Shown one piece after another: positions 46,144 through 56,204 of a DNA stretch of 57,718 nucleotides. The first letter of the stretch is position 1. Each line of letters starts with the position of its first letter. Under the pieces are notes generated by a model. It made no database searches. It was given only the letters and a program-made list of their open reading frames with translations, and was not told the DNA's origin. Origin of the DNA: Rhodospirillales bacterium (lineage in GTDB: Bacteria > Pseudomonadota > Alphaproteobacteria > Rhodospirillales > WMHbin7); NCBI GenBank assembly GCA_016214125.1, contig JACRPC010000032.1, forward strand, positions 1-57,718, given 5' to 3'. A program made the position numbers and the translations under genes.

Positions 46144-46800
46144 ATGGATTTTGCCACAGCTCGCCGCGCCATGGTTTCCAATCAACTTCGCCCCGCCGGG
46201 GTGGTCGACGAGGCGTTGTTGGCGGCGATGGGCTCCATCCCGCGCGAATCCTTCGTTCCCAAGGCCTTGCGCTCGGTGGCCTATCTCGCCGACGACTTGG
46301 CTTTGGCGGAGGGTCGTGTGCTTATGGCGCCTCTTGTCACGGCTCTCCTGTTCCAGACGGCGGCGATCCGCCCCACCGACCTCGTGCTCGAAATCGGTTC
46401 CGGCGTTGGCTATGGCGCCGCCATTCTTTCGCGGCTGGCCAATACGGTGGTGGCCCTGGAAAGCGATGGTGGTATGGCCGAACAGGCCGGCCGCGCCATG
46501 GCCGCCCTTTCGATCGATAATGTCGCCATCGTCACCGGCCCTTTGCACATGGGCTATCGTCCGCAGGCGCCATTCGACGCCATTATCGTTTCGGGGGCGG
46601 TCGATCGGGTTCTCGACGACCTGCTCACCCAACTGGCCGATGGCGGAAGGCTGGTAGCCTTGGTCGATAACCGGGGCGGCATGGGCCGGGGAACCCTTTT
46701 CACCCGAAGGGAAGGGGCAATCGGCCGGCGCGAGGTCTTCGACGCGGCAACCGCCAAGTTGGCCGAATTCGAAAATCCCAAAGGTTTCGTGTTCGCTTAA
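46144..46800 (+). CDS. pcm: Protein-L-isoaspartate O-methyltransferase family protein
   Basis: 218 residues of the PCMT group: MDFATARRAMVSNQLRPAGV at the start, SAM-binding motif I VLEIGSGVGYGAAILSRLA, and the post-I acidic ESD. The usual catalytic opening (GTSISAP around the substrate) is here LAEGRVLMAPLVTALLFQ, a divergent form common in alphaproteobacteria, so true repair of isoaspartyl residues is not certain. It lies upstream of tolC, a conserved pairing in this class. Confidence 0.85.
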   Translation: MDFATARRAMVSNQLRPAGVVDEALLAAMGSIPRESFVPKALRSVAYLADDLALAEGRVLMAPLVTALLFQTAAIRPTDLVLEIGSGVGYGAAILSRLANTVVALESDGGMAEQAGRAMAALSIDNVAIVTGPLHMGYRPQAPFDAIIVSGAVDRVLDDLLTQLADGGRLVALVDNRGGMGRGTLFTRREGAIGRREVFDAATAKLAEFENPKGFVFA

Positions 46801-46896
46801 GCATTCCTTAATATTGCCCTATTTAGTGTTTCGGGCTAGGTTCTGGCCCTAGATAATGGTATGGTCTTGGCTCATTCGGGGAGCGGCAGGGTGTTG

Positions 46897-48276
46897 ATGA
46901 GGGGATCGGTTTCGCAAGCGGCCTTAGCGGCGGCCTTGTTCTGGGGTTTCTCGGGCGGTTTGGCCCAGGCCCAAACCTTTGAAGAGGCCCTGGCCCAGGC
47001 CTATGCCACCCATCCGTCGCTCCAGGCCAAGCGCGCCAAGCTGCGTGCCACCGACGAGCTGGTGCCGCAGGCGATTGCCAATTGGCGCCCGTCGGTCACC
47101 GCGAAGACCGATGTCGGCAAGGTAATGCAAGAAAGCAACCTGTCGAACCCAAAGGAGCAAAAACGCACCTACCGTATGGGTCAGGTGGCGGTGACCCAGC
47201 CGCTCTTTCGTGGCGGCAAGACCTTGGCCGCCACCGACAAGGCGGAAGAGGCGGTCCTGGCCGAGCGCTCGTCGCTTGCGGTAACCGAACAGCAAGTGCT
47301 GCTCGATGCCGCGACCGCCTATCTCGATAATCTGCGCGATCAGGCGGTGCTCGACCTCAACATCAGCAACGAGCAGGTGTTGCGCCGCCAGCTCGAGGCG
47401 ACCCGCAACCGGTTTCAGGTGGGCGAAATCACCCGCACCGACGTTTCCCAATCCGAGGCGCGCTTGGCAAAGTCGCTGGCGGACCGGGTCAAGGCCGAGG
47501 GTGATCTCAAGGTTTCGCGCGCCGTCTTCAAGAACCTGATCGGCGACGCGCCGCACGGTCTGCGCAAGCCGTCGATGCCGAACAGCCTGCCCGGTAACGA
47601 GGAGGAGGCGGTTCGCCTGGCCATGGAGGCCAACCCGAGTGTCGTATTGGCCGAGCACACCGAACGCTCGGCCCGGCACAATATCGATTTGGTGCGCGGC
47701 GATCTTTTTCCGTCCTTGTCGGTAACCGCCGACGCCAACCGCACCTTGCGGTCCACCGCCTACAATTCGCGGACCCAGACCGCCGAAATTATCGCCACCT
47801 TGAATATTCCCATCTACGAGGGGGGCGCGGCGACCTACTCGAAATTGCGCGAAGCCAAGCAGACGGCCGGTCAACGGCGTCTGGAAATCGATCAGGCCCG
47901 GCGCAGCGCGGTCGAGACGGCAACCAAGGCCTATGAGAATCTCACCGCAACGCGGGCGCGCATCCGCGCCCTCGATTCCCAGATCAATGCCGCCGAAATC
48001 GCGCTCGATGGCGTGAAACGCGAGGCCGAGGCGGGAACCCGCACGGTGCTCGACGTTCTCGATTCCGAGCAGGAATTGCTGGATGCCCGCGTCAACCGCG
48101 TCAAATCGGAACGCGACGAATTGGTGGCGGCCTACTCGCTCAAGGCCGCGATCGGGCAATTGACGGCGCGGGGGCTCGGCCTGCCGGTCGAACCCTTCGA
48201 TCCCGAGGCGAATTACCAGAAGGTGCGCTCTAAGATCTTCGGGGCTCCGGTCGAGCCGGTGGATGGGAAGCCATGA
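46897..48276 (+). CDS. tolC: TolC-family outer membrane efflux channel
   Basis: Outer-membrane exit duct for type I secretion and tripartite efflux. 459 residues: signal peptide (about 1-25, ending LAQAQ), then two OEP repeats (about 30-230 and 240-440) with TFEEALAQAYATHPSLQAKR, QPLFRGGKT, RNRFQVGEITRTDVSQSEAR, TLNIPIYEGGA and REAEAGTRTVLDVLDSEQEL. ATG 46897 has AGGG 6 bases upstream and gives a proper signal peptide; a reading from 46861 would add 12 residues. No inner-membrane partner genes adjoin, so it probably serves several systems. Confidence 0.92.
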   Translation: MRGSVSQAALAAALFWGFSGGLAQAQTFEEALAQAYATHPSLQAKRAKLRATDELVPQAIANWRPSVTAKTDVGKVMQESNLSNPKEQKRTYRMGQVAVTQPLFRGGKTLAATDKAEEAVLAERSSLAVTEQQVLLDAATAYLDNLRDQAVLDLNISNEQVLRRQLEATRNRFQVGEITRTDVSQSEARLAKSLADRVKAEGDLKVSRAVFKNLIGDAPHGLRKPSMPNSLPGNEEEAVRLAMEANPSVVLAEHTERSARHNIDLVRGDLFPSLSVTADANRTLRSTAYNSRTQTAEIIATLNIPIYEGGAATYSKLREAKQTAGQRRLEIDQARRSAVETATKAYENLTATRARIRALDSQINAAEIALDGVKREAEAGTRTVLDVLDSEQELLDARVNRVKSERDELVAAYSLKAAIGQLTARGLGLPVEPFDPEANYQKVRSKIFGAPVEPVDGKP

Positions 48277-48376
48277 GGTTCCCCGTCGATCCGATTGGCA
48301 GGCGGGAGCGGATTGACGTAATCTGGTTTCAACGGTTTTCCGGACCCGGTCCGGCATCGAGGCGGATGTTCGCATC

Positions 48377-49135
48377 ATGAGCGACGAAAAGGCCCAGCAG
48401 CAAGAACCGTCGATGGAGGACATTCTGGCCTCGATCCGGCGGATTTTGTCCGAGGACGAGGCCGAACAGGCCGCCCAGCAACAGGCGCAGCCCGAGCCCC
48501 TCCCGGAACCCGAACCCCTCCCGGAACCGGAGCCCTTGCCGGAACCCGAGCCGATGCCCGTTGAGGAAGAGGTGCTCGATCTCGAAGTGGCGCCTGAACC
48601 AGAGCCCGAACCGGAGCCCGAGCCGGAACCCGAACCCGAACCCGAACCCGAACCGATGGCGCTCGAAGAGGAGGTCCTCGATCTCGGCGAGACGATGACC
48701 GAGGAGGCGCCGGCCGAAGAGGTTCTGGAACTGGGCGAGGCGATGCCCGAGCCCATTCCGGAGCCCGAACCGGCCTTTGAATTGCCGGCGGCCAACGTCA
48801 TGGAAACCGGCTTCACGCCCGAGCCGGAGCCGGTCTTCGAGGCGCCCGAGCCGCCGCCCCCGCCCTTGCCGCCGCCAAGGCCGCCCGAACCGCCCTTGCT
48901 GTCGGCCGAGGTCGAGGCCAATTCGACCAATCTCCTGGCCCAGCTTGCGCGCGCGGTGGCGCGCGAACGTGGTATCGGCGTCGGTGTCGGCGGCGGGATC
49001 ACGCTCGAAGACATGGTGCGCGAACTGCTGCGTCCCATCCTCAAGGATTGGCTGGACGCCAACCTGCCCTACCTGATCGAACGGATGGTGAAGCAGGAAA
49101 TCGAGCGTATGGTCGATCGCACCGCCCGTTATTAA
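48377..49135 (+). CDS. popZ: Polar organising protein PopZ (DUF2497)
   Basis: Forms a polar matrix that anchors chromosome origins and signalling proteins. 252 residues: a conserved N-terminal helix [19 protein letters not shown] (about 11-29), a long acidic Pro/Glu linker (about 38-165) with about ten consecutive EP units, and a C-terminal oligomerisation region [20 protein letters not shown] followed by [17 protein letters not shown] (about 212-248). The linker holds three copies of an EEVL[DE]L motif ([24 protein letters not shown]). The tolC-popZ-valS neighbourhood is typical, although a sulP gene separates popZ and valS here. Confidence 0.92.
   Translation: MSDEKAQQQEPSMEDILASIRRILSEDEAEQAAQQQAQPEPLPEPEPLPEPEPLPEPEPMPVEEEVLDLEVAPEPEPEPEPEPEPEPEPEPEPMALEEEVLDLGETMTEEAPAEEVLELGEAMPEPIPEPEPAFELPAANVMETGFTPEPEPVFEAPEPPPPPLPPPRPPEPPLLSAEVEANSTNLLAQLARAVARERGIGVGVGGGITLEDMVRELLRPILKDWLDANLPYLIERMVKQEIERMVDRTARY
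48491..48657 (+). repeat. Low-complexity GAACCC/GAGCCC repeats encoding the PopZ EP linker
   Basis: Tandem hexamer-like units coding Pro-Glu, first as three PLPEPE blocks and then as an unbroken EP run. Codons alternate between GAA/GAG and CCC/CCG, so the DNA is not perfectly repeated, which should limit slippage. It is part of the coding region, not a CRISPR or intergenic repeat. Confidence 0.8.
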
Positions 49136-49157
49136 GCGGTTTCCCTAGAGGCACGAA

Positions 49158-50987
49158 TTAGATGGCAGCCGCCGGGGCGCTGGAATCATCCATGCGTTCG
49201 GGCAGGAGCGGACAGAACGCGCCTTCGCCGCCCAGCCGGTCATAGAGATCGGCCAGCGCCATGTCGACGGTGGCGAAATGGTTCTTGCGCCCCCCGATGA
49301 TGTCGTAAAGGCCGGTCTGGTGCATCACCTGCAAAATCTGGCGCTTCAAGCCCGAAAAAACCAGCGTGATGCCGTTTTCCTTCAGGCGCAGGGTCAGATG
49401 GCGCAGAACCTCTTCCCCCGAGGCGTCGATCTGGTTGATGCCGTCGCCCACCACCAGAACATATTGCGCCTCGGGTTTGGCCGCGACCGCCGCCAGGAGT
49501 TCATCCTCGAAATAGGCGACATTGGCGAAATAGAGCTGACCGTCGAAGCGGATCAGGATCATTCGCGGATCGTTGGGAAGATCGGGGTGAACGGCAAGAT
49601 CGCGCAACGTGCCATCGTCGAAACGCCCCAACAGCGCGACACGCGGACGCATCGTGCGGTAAAGGAAGAGCAGCACGGCCAGCGTGGCGCCGAAGAAAAT
49701 GCCAAGATCGAGTTGCGGGGCAAATCCCAATGTTGCAGCGAAGGTGATCGCCGAGGCGACACCGTCATGACGGTTGGCGCTCCAGGCGTGTCGCATGGCC
49801 GGGAAATCGATCAGCCCGCCGACCGCCATCATGATGATCGCCGCCAGCACCGCCTGCGGCAAATGGAAGAGCAGGGGCGTCAAGAACAGGAGCGCCACCA
49901 CCACCATCATCGCCGAAACCAGTGAGGCCAAGCCGGTTTTTGCCCCGGCGCTGTAATTGACCGCCGTGCGCGAAAAGGAGCCCGAACTTGGATAGGCCTG
50001 GGCGAGGCTGCCCAACAGGTTTGCCAAACCTTGTCCGATCAGTTCCTGGTTGGGATCGATGCGGTCTTTAGTCTTGATGGCGATCGCCTTGGCGATCGAG
50101 ATCGCCTCGGTGAACCCGACGAGCGCGATGATGAGCGCACCGGGAAGAAGCGTGATCAGGGTATTAACGTCGGTTACGGGCAAGGCGACGCTGGGAAGGC
50201 CGGCCGGAATCGCGCCGACCACGCTGCCGCCCAGCCCTTGGTAATCGATCAGCCAACTGATGGCGGTCGTGAGCGCCACCGCCGCCAGCACGCTGGGGAA
50301 TTGGGGCCACCATCGCTTGAGGCCGGCCATAAGAACCAGTGCGGCAATGCCGAAGGCCAGGGTCGGCCAATGGGTTCGCGGGAGTTCGAGCAACATGGTG
50401 CCGATGTCGACTAGAAAACGATCGCTGCGTTCGATCGGCAGCCCCAGGAATTTTGGCAGTTGGGATAGGGCGATGATGATGGCGGCGGCATTGGTGAAGC
50501 CCACGATCACCGGGTGCGAGAGAAAATTGACCACGAAGCCCAGACGGAAAATGCCCAGAGCGAACTGGATGACGCCAACCATCATGGCCAGAAGGATGGC
50601 AAGAATCGGAAAAACGTCGTCGCCCGGGAGCGCGTGGCCCATAAACGTCGAGGCGGTCAGGAGCGAGACCACCGCTACCGGGCCGGTCGCCAGATGTTTG
50701 GAGGAGCCGAAAAGCGCACCCACCACCACCGGCACCAGAGCGGCATAGAGCCCGTAATGGGCGGGCAGTCCGGCAAGCTGGGCATAGGCCATCGATTGCG
50801 GTATCAGCACCAGAGACACGGTGACGCCGGCAATCAGATCGGCTTTAAGGATCTCCGGAGTGATCGGAAACCAGCAGCGAAAGGGAAAAAGCGCGCAAAG
50901 TCGGGAATCGGCGCCGGCCCGGCGGGCGGGCTCGGTGTCGGAAGCTGATCGGGCCTTTACCTTGGATGTGGGCAAGCCATTCCCCAA
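49158..50987 (-). CDS. SulP-family anion transporter with STAS domain
   Basis: 609 residues, about ten to twelve membrane helices (about 45-440) with the family signature VTVSLVLIPQSMAYAQLAGL and PAHYGLYAAL, then PVAVVSLLTAS and YPSSGSFSRTAVNYSAGAKTGLASL. A C-terminal STAS domain (about 460-580) includes YVLVVGDGINQIDASGEEVL. Substrates of the family include sulfate, bicarbonate and dicarboxylates; none can be chosen here. No ATG precedes the conserved region; TTG 50987 with no strong ribosome site is the best start. It is transcribed against popZ and valS and interrupts their usual adjacency. Confidence 0.85.
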   Translation of the reverse strand: MGNGLPTSKVKARSASDTEPARRAGADSRLCALFPFRCWFPITPEILKADLIAGVTVSLVLIPQSMAYAQLAGLPAHYGLYAALVPVVVGALFGSSKHLATGPVAVVSLLTASTFMGHALPGDDVFPILAILLAMMVGVIQFALGIFRLGFVVNFLSHPVIVGFTNAAAIIIALSQLPKFLGLPIERSDRFLVDIGTMLLELPRTHWPTLAFGIAALVLMAGLKRWWPQFPSVLAAVALTTAISWLIDYQGLGGSVVGAIPAGLPSVALPVTDVNTLITLLPGALIIALVGFTEAISIAKAIAIKTKDRIDPNQELIGQGLANLLGSLAQAYPSSGSFSRTAVNYSAGAKTGLASLVSAMMVVVALLFLTPLLFHLPQAVLAAIIMMAVGGLIDFPAMRHAWSANRHDGVASAITFAATLGFAPQLDLGIFFGATLAVLLFLYRTMRPRVALLGRFDDGTLRDLAVHPDLPNDPRMILIRFDGQLYFANVAYFEDELLAAVAAKPEAQYVLVVGDGINQIDASGEEVLRHLTLRLKENGITLVFSGLKRQILQVMHQTGLYDIIGGRKNHFATVDMALADLYDRLGGEGAFCPLLPERMDDSSAPAAAI

Positions 50988-51038
50988 TTTTAACTTTAGG
51001 TGATGCTCATAGAAGGTTTGTCATCTTGCAAGAAAAAA

Positions 51039-51074
51039 CTGTGAAACCGTGCCGATAATGGCACAGTCACGGTT
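51039..51074 (+). promoter_or_regulatory. Overlapping alternative hairpins in the valS leader
   Basis: AACCGTG (51045-51051) can pair with CACGGTT (51068-51074), GTGCC (51049-51053) with GGCAC (51060-51064), and CTGTG (51039-51043) with CACAG (51062-51066). These pairings partly exclude each other. They may act as a leader switch or be remnants of an operator; there is no T-run after them and no Val-rich leader peptide. Confidence 0.3.
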
Positions 51075-51145
51075 ATCACCTTGATCTTTTAGCCGCTCTT
51101 TGCGATTCTCTCGGCCCTTTTCCGGGCTCTCCAAAGGATACGCGC

Positions 51146-53797
<2,652 letters not shown>

Positions 53798-53910
53798 TAG
53801 GGCAAGCCTGGCCGATCGAGCGCGGCCCATAACATTAGTCGCGTTCAAATAACCGGCGATTCAACAAATTCCGTTCACGGTCGAATTGCAATGGACATCA
53901 TCGACGCAGA

Positions 53911-53930
53911 CGATCACTCTAGGGTGATCG
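53911..53930. promoter_or_regulatory. 20-base near-perfect palindrome upstream of the receiver gene
   Basis: CGATCAC-TCTAGG-GTGATCG: 7-base perfect arms with a self-complementary CTAG at the centre; only one pair of the whole 20 mismatches. It ends 19 bases before ATG 53950 in a gene-free stretch, fitting an operator for a dimeric regulator. Confidence 0.5.
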
Positions 53931-53949
53931 GCCTGTGTTTGCTGGATTC

Positions 53950-54525
53950 ATGTCGAAGCACGACCGCCACCTCCTTGATCTGTCATCGCTCACCATCCTG
54001 GTGGCCGACGACAACGACGTCATGCGCTCGACCTTCAAACAATTGCTGCGCACCTATGGGGCCCGAAAGATTTTCGAGGCCCATGAGGGGGCTGAGGCCC
54101 TGCAGCAGATCGAAGAGCGCGCCATCGACATCCTGATCACCAATTGGGACATGCGCCCGATCGACGGCATTGAAACCGTTCGAATCCTTAGGCGCCATCC
54201 GGTGGCGGAAAAGCAGATGATGCCGGTGATTATGGTGAGCGCCCATTCGACGCCGCGCAATGTTCGTTACGCCCGCGATTGCGGCGTCAACGAATTCCTG
54301 ACCAAGCCGGTGGCGCCGATCGATCTCTATCTGCGCCTGGAGGAAATCATCTTGCGCCCCAGGGCCTTCATCAAATGCCCATCCTATATTGGACCGGATC
54401 GCCATCGCCATGACGGCCGCCGTTATAGCGGACCCAAGCGGCGGGTCCAGGATCAGGGCAAGGGTCAAAATGGAGAAACGGCGGCAGAACCGGCTTCGAA
54501 GCCGGCCAAGGAGGCTTCCGCGTGA
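53950..54525 (+). CDS. Response regulator with a degenerate receiver (Asn at phosphoacceptor)
   Basis: 191 residues: a CheY-like receiver (about 12-135) and a charged, probably disordered tail containing GPDRHRHDGRRYSGPKRR, a signature of an alphaproteobacterial receiver family. Acidic pocket D20/D21, S97 and K119 are present. The expected Asp in ITDWNM is replaced: the sequence is ILITNWDM, with N65 (codon 54142-54144) and the next Asn position now Asp. It probably cannot be phosphorylated normally and may be constitutive or regulated by binding. ATG 53950 matches the family start; a GTG at 53935 is possible. The next gene, an HPt-like protein, overlaps its end by 4 bases. Confidence 0.8.
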   Translation: MSKHDRHLLDLSSLTILVADDNDVMRSTFKQLLRTYGARKIFEAHEGAEALQQIEERAIDILITNWDMRPIDGIETVRILRRHPVAEKQMMPVIMVSAHSTPRNVRYARDCGVNEFLTKPVAPIDLYLRLEEIILRPRAFIKCPSYIGPDRHRHDGRRYSGPKRRVQDQGKGQNGETAAEPASKPAKEASA

Positions 54526-55028
54526 ACGCCAACAAGCCCATTCCGCCCGGCGTCACGATCATTGAGCCCACCGACGCGCTCCGGCGCAAGGCGCCGCCGG
54601 TGATGAACCGTCGCTTATCCGAAGTCGCCAAGGAAGCCGAGGCGACGATCCAATCCCAGCAAACGGCCTACCAGACCCGATTGGCCCAGGATATCGAGAA
54701 CTTGCATCGGATTCACCTTGAACTCCTGCAGACGATGAACGCCGAGCTTCTCGAGGAAGTCCGTTTCATCGCCCACGACATGAAAGGGCAGGGGACGACC
54801 TTCGGCTACCCGCTCATCACCCGCATCTGCGACACGCTTGCGAATTTCTTGGCCGCCAAGCCGCCTTTGAACGCCAAGACCTTGGATGTCATCACCGTCC
54901 ATATCGACTCGCTCCACCTGGTGGTCGACAACGCCCTCGTCGGCGAACATCCCGATGGGCTGGCCCTAGTCGAAAATCTAAGCCGCCTGCTTGCCCTGGT
55001 GGCGCCCGAGAAATCGGGTGATCGCTAA
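54522..55028 (+). CDS. HPt-like histidine phosphotransfer protein
   Basis: 168 residues, starting with GTG that overlaps the receiver stop (GTGA). An N-terminal basic segment and coiled helix (about 30-75) lead to a helical domain with RFIAHDMKGQGTTFGYP. It resembles the HPt motif xxAHxLKGxxxxxG, with His85 as the phosphorylatable residue, and is followed by ITRICDTLANFL. The C-terminal helices complete a four-helix bundle. It probably works with the preceding receiver as a small signalling pair, although that receiver has lost its Asp. The donor kinase is unknown; the orphan kinases in this window have no HPt link in sequence. Confidence 0.65.
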   Translation: MNANKPIPPGVTIIEPTDALRRKAPPVMNRRLSEVAKEAEATIQSQQTAYQTRLAQDIENLHRIHLELLQTMNAELLEEVRFIAHDMKGQGTTFGYPLITRICDTLANFLAAKPPLNAKTLDVITVHIDSLHLVVDNALVGEHPDGLALVENLSRLLALVAPEKSGDR

Positions 55029-55190
55029 AATATTATATATAAAACAATGTTTTGAACTCAAATATGATTAATCATTGATTCCTCCATTCAAAACAATGAA
55101 ATAAATCAACTTACAAGCCTGACTTGGTTGCATTGTTCAGGCAAAGCGATTACCTGTGACCTAACCAAATCGCTGGGGAGAACGAAACTC
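55029..55190 (+). promoter_or_regulatory. AT-rich pdhA upstream region with repeated AACAATG and a dyad
   Basis: This 162-base gap contrasts with the GC-rich surroundings. AAAACAATG occurs at 55041-55049 and 55090-55098, and AACAATG inverted (CATTGTT) at 55131-55137. The first copy is part of AAAAC-AAT-GTTTT. TGATTAATCA (55065-55074) is a perfect 10-base palindrome. This is likely the promoter and operator region of the pdh operon; the cognate regulator is not identified. Confidence 0.5.
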
Positions 55191-56201
55191 ATGGCGCCCA
55201 CCAAGAAAAAAGCCGGCGACGTCGCCGCACAATTGGGCGTTTCGCCCGAGCAGTTGGTCGGATTCTATCGCGATATGCTGCTCATCCGCCGCTTCGAGGA
55301 AAAGGCCGGCCAGCTTTACGGCATGGGTCTGATCGGCGGCTTTTGCCATCTCTATATCGGCCAAGAGGCGGTGGTGGTGGGTATGCAGGCGGCCAGCCGG
55401 CCGGGTGACAGCGTTATCACCAGCTATCGCGATCACGGCCACATGCTGGCTTGCGGCATGGACCCCAAAGGGGTGATGGCGGAATTGACGGGGCGCGAAG
55501 GCGGCTATTCCAGGGGCAAAGGCGGTTCGATGCATATGTTCAGCCGTGAGAAGGGCTTTTTCGGTGGCCACGGCATCGTCGGCGCCCAAGTGCCGCTCGG
55601 GGCGGGCCTCGCCTTCGCCCACCAATATCGGGCCGATGGCGGGGTCTGCATGGCCTATCTGGGCGACGGCGCCGCCAATCAGGGCCAAGTCTATGAAAGT
55701 TTCAACATGGCCGCACTTTGGAAGCTGCCGCTGGTGGTGGTGATCGAGAACAACAAATACGGCATGGGCACCTCGGTCGAACGGGCTTCGGCGACCACCG
55801 AACTGCATCGGCGCGGTGACGCTTATGGCATACCGGGCAAGGCGGTCGACGGCATGGACGTGGTGGCGGTGCGAGCGGCCGGGCAGGAGGCGCTCGATCA
55901 CGCCCGTTCGGGTCAGGGCCCCTATGTCCTGGAAATGAAGACCTACCGCTATCGCGGCCATTCGATGTCGGACCCGGCCAAGTACCGGACCAAGGAGGAA
56001 GTCAGCCGAGTGCGGGCCGAGCACGACCCGATCGATCAGGTGGCGAAGAGGCTTGAGGATCTGGGCCTGATCGACGAAGAGCGCCTTAAAGCGATTGACG
56101 CCGAGGTCAAGCGCCTGTGCACCGAGGCGGCCGAATTCGCCCAGACCAGCCCGGAGCCCAAGACCGATCAGCTTTTCACCGATATCCTGGTGGAGGCCTG
56201 A
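55191..56201 (+). CDS. pdhA: Pyruvate dehydrogenase E1 component, subunit alpha
   Basis: Thiamine-dependent decarboxylase subunit of the PDH complex. 336 residues with a Lys-rich start (MAPTKKKAG), the family sequence YRDMLLIRRFEEKAGQLYGM, the ThDP motif GDGAANQGQVYESFN (GDG-N type), the RKKSH-like HGHMLACG loop, and YRYRGHSMSDPAKYRTKEEV with the regulatory-site Ser. ATG 55191 is chosen with GGGGAG upstream; the reading from 55128 adds an unlikely peptide. Three bases separate it from pdhB. Confidence 0.95.
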   Translation: MAPTKKKAGDVAAQLGVSPEQLVGFYRDMLLIRRFEEKAGQLYGMGLIGGFCHLYIGQEAVVVGMQAASRPGDSVITSYRDHGHMLACGMDPKGVMAELTGREGGYSRGKGGSMHMFSREKGFFGGHGIVGAQVPLGAGLAFAHQYRADGGVCMAYLGDGAANQGQVYESFNMAALWKLPLVVVIENNKYGMGTSVERASATTELHRRGDAYGIPGKAVDGMDVVAVRAAGQEALDHARSGQGPYVLEMKTYRYRGHSMSDPAKYRTKEEVSRVRAEHDPIDQVAKRLEDLGLIDEERLKAIDAEVKRLCTEAAEFAQTSPEPKTDQLFTDILVEA

Positions 56202-56204
56202 TCC

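Noticed and set aside
48491-48657. Repeat array that might be a CRISPR or satellite
   Set aside because: The units are short degenerate codon repeats within the popZ coding frame, without spacers.
46924-49062. Gly-Ser repeat protein (712 codons) opposite tolC and popZ
   Set aside because: The GSGSG run is the antisense reading of the PopZ EP repeat; no ribosome site or domain supports it.
51003-51145. T-box or valine attenuator for valS
   Set aside because: There is no Val-codon run, no T-box sequence and no terminator T-run; T-boxes are not typical of this class.
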